In this document: piece by piece, positions 60,980 to 64,000 of the stretch
Numbering within the stretch: position 1 is the stretch's first letter
Layout of the letters: each line of letters opens with the position of its first letter
NCBI GenBank assembly: GCA_963693315.1
Contig: OY856187.1
Location: 42,119,825 to 42,183,824, forward strand
Length of the DNA stretch: 64,000 nt
Origin: Diogma glabrata
Lineage: Eukaryota > Arthropoda > Insecta > Diptera > Cylindrotomidae
Direction of reading: 5' to 3'
Made by a program: the position numbers and the translations under genes
The notes under the pieces: generated by a model
Told to the model about the DNA's origin: nothing
Database searches by the model: none
Seen by the model: the letters and a program-made list of their open reading frames with translations, nothing else

Positions 60980-62250
60980 CTGGTCCAATTTTAACAACAA
61001 CTATTCCCGATAAACAACATACATTATGGTTACATGGCAACCCAATGGTTGTCAAAACTTCACACTCGGTAGCTCCACCTTCATCACATGGATCTGAATA
61101 TGCCGAAGTTGCCCAAAATATTATACTTCCATCATTAAAACTTAATTCATCAGCAACAACTACAACAACAACATCATCAGCACCGCCGGAGCCATATGCA
61201 ACCGTAACATTAAAACGTGGTGGAAATGGAAGTGGGAGTGGTGGTGGGATGGGGACACAATCCGATGATTCGTGTGTTAAAATATGCTCAAATAGTCCAA
61301 GTTCAAGTGAATATAATGCTCCATCACGCGAACCATTAAATTTCGGTGATATTTTACCACCACCACCAGATCATCCATATGGATCATATAAACCACCGAA
61401 TAACATGACAATACGTACAAATCCTGCAGCGATGTCACCACAAGTATTACGAAGAATACCACCGACTCCACCAAGATGGGGAACCCTCCCACCACCCTTA
61501 CCCAATTTCCCTCAAACGTGGATGCCGCAACGAACGCGTTTAACACAAAACGGTATAAACGATTTGAATCTAGATCATCACCATCAAATTCAACATCTTC
61601 ATAATCAACATATGTTAAGTAGTGAAATTCCACATCAATATTTAGGAGGTTATCCTCAAACAGATGACGAGAACGATTATGAAAGTGGTTCAATTTTATA
61701 TGAACAATGTCGTCAACAACAACAACAACTAGAAAACTCATATTTTAATAATGGTGGTGAACCAACCGAAGAATATTATCGTAATGTAAATATGGAATTT
61801 TATGATGATAACTATGAACCATCAACTCCCCCACCACCATGTCCCGACCTTAATTTATATAACAATAAGATGAATGGAACAAATATAAGACTTATAGGTA
61901 ATCAAAATACAAACCAATTACAAAGCTATCAAGATAGTCCAATAAATCAAAATAATCTCAAGCGAATAAATCGTTTGCTAACCCATCCAAATGGTGTTAA
62001 TGGAATGAATGGTGTAATTGGTAATAACATACAAATTGGCAATAATTTACAAATTGGTAATAATAATTTAATGGGTTCAAATATTATAAATGGTAATAAT
62101 GGTAGTAGTAATACACAAAGTGGTCAAAGTTCTGAAGACGATAGTGAAAGTGATAATAATAGATGGGCACCAAGATCACGACGCAGTCGTAGTCGTTCAA
62201 AAAGTAATGATAGGAAATTTCGTAATGGTGGTGTGGGACAAATTCGATAA
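60980..62250 (+). CDS. robo: Roundabout-family receptor, last exon: cytoplasmic tail with CC0, CC1 and CC2 motifs
   Basis: 423 codons to TAA. Motifs in order: SEYAEV (61093-61110, CC0-like Tyr), PYATVTL (61192-61212, CC1-like Tyr) and GDILPPPPDHP (61345-61377, CC2; LPPPP is the Ena/VASP EVH1 ligand). Further proline patches are TLPPPLPNFP (about 61480) and STPPPPCPDL (61822-61851), the latter a possible weak CC3. A glutamine run, an Asn/Gly-rich region (61990-62110, repeats of IGNN/QIGNN) and an Arg/Ser tail RSRRSRSRSKS end the protein. In Drosophila, CC2 is found in Robo1 but not Robo2 or Robo3, so the tail is Robo1-type. Robo tails recruit Ena, Dock/SOS and a Rac/Cdc42 GAP to repel growth cones. 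The long - strand ORF opposite 61277-61741 is a shadow. Confidence 0.95.
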
Positions 62251-62299
62251 ATCCCAAAATCAAAGTTAAAGTTAATTTAGGTTTTTTTTAAATTTTATT

Positions 62300-62305
62300 A
62301 ATAAA
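62300..62305 (+). promoter_or_regulatory. Candidate polyadenylation signal
   Basis: AATAAA 50 bp after the stop codon. Other AATAAA words occur further downstream, so the true 3' end may be elsewhere. Confidence 0.4.
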
Positions 62306-63180
62306 AAATTAAAATAAGAAATTTTTTTAAAAATATTTGAAATAATTTTATATGAATCATAATTTAGTGCCACAATAATTTTGTAACACTTATTTATATT
62401 ATACATTATTTTGATCTAATCAATTTATTGCATCTGGCAGGTTATCTGAACTATGGATAAGTTAATAAATTAACTTAAAAGTTGTGAATGTTGGTTGTTG
62501 GTGAACAACTTTCAATATTTTCATACAAAATGTGTTAAGTTCCTAAATGCGTCAACAAATTTGTGAGTTCGTTTCCTTTTATTTTAAACTGTTCGTTCCC
62601 TTCTATCTCAAACTTATGATTTATTTTGAACAGACGTTTATTTAACAATCACCATAAAATCAAACACGAACTGAATTATTATAATTTATTTTATAATTAT
62701 AAATTTGAACTAAGAAAAATTTCAACTCAGTGTAAATATTGTACCTAGGATTATATTAGATGTCTGGTTCTTTACAATGAAATTAATAAAATTTGAATCA
62801 AATAATTTAATGAAAACGTCCAAAATAAATTTCAAATGTTTTTAACAATTAATTAATTAATTTTGTAGTTAGAAAAAAATTGGCGTTATATAAGATAATT
62901 TTAAAAATTAATGTGCTAGTAAAACATAAATCAGATATTTTTATATATAATCATTTTTGTATGTGGAATCTAAGATAACCCGTAACATTTTCATAACTTT
63001 GATATGACCACTCTATAGCGACCTCCTAAAAATTTATTAGTTAACCGATCTAGATTGGTCGGAATTCGAACTGATTTTAAGTTGATGCATAACATTTTAG
63101 ATTCTCTCCTGTGTAAACAAATATTAAAATAGAAATAACAAAATTTTGAAAAATACCTGAATTGTGTGATCTCTTTTTAT
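62306..63180 (+). other. 3' UTR or downstream AT-rich sequence
   Basis: No gene or clear repeat seen. Confidence 0.4.
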
Positions 63181-63214
63181 CTTGGTAATATAGCGGTAAC
63201 AAACAACATAAACA

Positions 63215-63290
63215 GAAAACATCAAGACTTCGGTCTGCGTTATGGATTTTTATATAGTTTTCGGCAAACAGCTTTTATAGTCCCTGGGCC
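63215..63290. repeat. Second copy of a 70-bp dispersed repeat
   Basis: ATCAAGACTTCGGTCTGCGT, then TATAGTTTTCGGCAAACAGC, is close to 57047-57108 (ATCAAGACTTCGGTCTGGGT, TATAGTTTTCGGAAAACAAC). Confidence 0.8.
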
Positions 63291-63339
63291 TTCACCTACA
63301 TAATTTTGTGATTACCACATATTTTATACTTCGTAAGAC

Positions 63340-63820
63340 GCTTGTCCCTGACGAGTCCTACAACTTTTTTATCTGCCATTTTCCTTGATTCGGCCGCTTT
63401 TTCCCTCGGGAAACTCCGAAACATGGCGATTTCCCGGGGTCTTGTATATTTTTTACCATAATTTTGTTATTTATTATAGGGGGTGGAAATTTGTTTTAGA
63501 AAACGAGGGTAAATTTGTCCGACAAAAAATTGTCTGCTTTTGTCGAGTCCGACAACTCAAACTGGTCAAAATACCAGGGTATTGAAAATCAAACACCACA
63601 AAACTAGTTTTCACGGGATTGTTTAACAAAAGTTAGTGAAATTGAAGGGTCATATTGTCCGACGAATTTTCGGCCGCGTTTTTTCAGTCCGACGACTGGA
63701 AGTCGGAATTCTGGCGGGGTAGTGTTTATTGATTACCACATGTCTAATTTTTTTTTTATAGTTTTAATTAATATTATTTTACTCTGATACAATTGTCCGA
63801 CAAATTAGTGACCGCTAACT
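63340..63820. repeat. Degenerate tandem repeat of about 140 bp with TTGTCCGACAA core
   Basis: TTGTCCGACAA or TTGTCCGACGA occurs at about 63515, 63656 and 63794. The first two are each followed by AGTCCGACAACTC or AGTCCGACGACTG. A more diverged copy (AGTCCTACAACT) is at about 63353. Local GC content is higher than in the flanks. Confidence 0.7.
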
Positions 63821-64000
63821 ATCGAAAAATGTTATAATTTCAAACACGATAGCGTACGCTCAATATCATCATCCACGATATATCAACATTAGTCAATAAT
63901 TTTAGATATTTGTTCTTAAATATTATAAATTGATAAAAATTATAAATAATAATAAAAAATTATTAAATAATTTCGTAATAATTTAATGAAATCATTATAA

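Noticed and set aside
61277..61741. 154-codon - strand ORF
   Set aside because: It is opposite the Robo cytoplasmic exon; its Val/His richness reflects the complementary CCA/CAT codons.

Overview
The window is an AT-rich animal (arthropod, most likely insect) genomic segment. It is dominated by one multi-exon gene on the + strand and many decayed mobile elements. Evidence for an animal nuclear genome: GT-AG introns from 63 bp to 18 kb, an Ig/FN3 cell-surface receptor, and remnants of Penelope-like, BEL/Pao, Ty3/gypsy, non-LTR and hAT elements. I cannot fix the order or species from sequence alone.

The host gene is a Roundabout (Robo) family axon-guidance receptor. Seven coding exons (16209-16359, 29739-30136, 30203-30951, 31786-32337, 50465-50667, 60771-60916, 60980-62250) join with compatible phases. 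They give about 1,155 residues: Ig2-Ig3-Ig4-FN3-FN3-transmembrane-cytoplasmic tail with CC0-, CC1- and CC2-like motifs. The exons for the signal peptide and Ig1 lie upstream of the window. Two things are odd. Ig4 carries an insertion of about 185 residues with basic and acidic tracts. Ig4 is followed directly by only two FN3 domains, so the usual Ig5 and FN3-1 are absent.

Upstream of the first visible exon (1-16.2 kb) the order is: Penelope-like fragment (-), an element with terminal inverted repeats, non-LTR 3' fragment (+), a 3.07 kb hAT element with a perfect 8-bp target duplication nested inside a palindromic repeat, another inverted-repeat element, BEL/Pao (-) and non-LTR (-) remnants, and a 556-bp hAT MITE. 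The 13.4 kb intron holds a minisatellite, a broken Ty3/gypsy element cut off by a perfect 65-bp-arm palindrome with a Helitron-like end, and a 342-bp tandem repeat. It also holds a second copy of the palindromic repeat and a tRNA-like sequence. The 18.1 kb intron holds a 141-bp LTR-like duplication, a second gypsy remnant (-) and a DNA transposon with inverted repeats of about 450 bp and a broken transposase-like gene. The 10.1 kb intron holds a non-coding LTR-retrotransposon derivative, a hAT element with a perfect 8-bp duplication, and two AT-rich satellite-like arrays.

A further pattern is a set of dispersed palindromes whose GC-rich centres share short words such as GCCGAG, GGCGAG and GCGTAGCG in otherwise AT-rich DNA. 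Nothing here looks like an operon, CRISPR array or bacterial system. The most interesting items are the remodelled Robo ectodomain, the palindrome families and the nested transposons.
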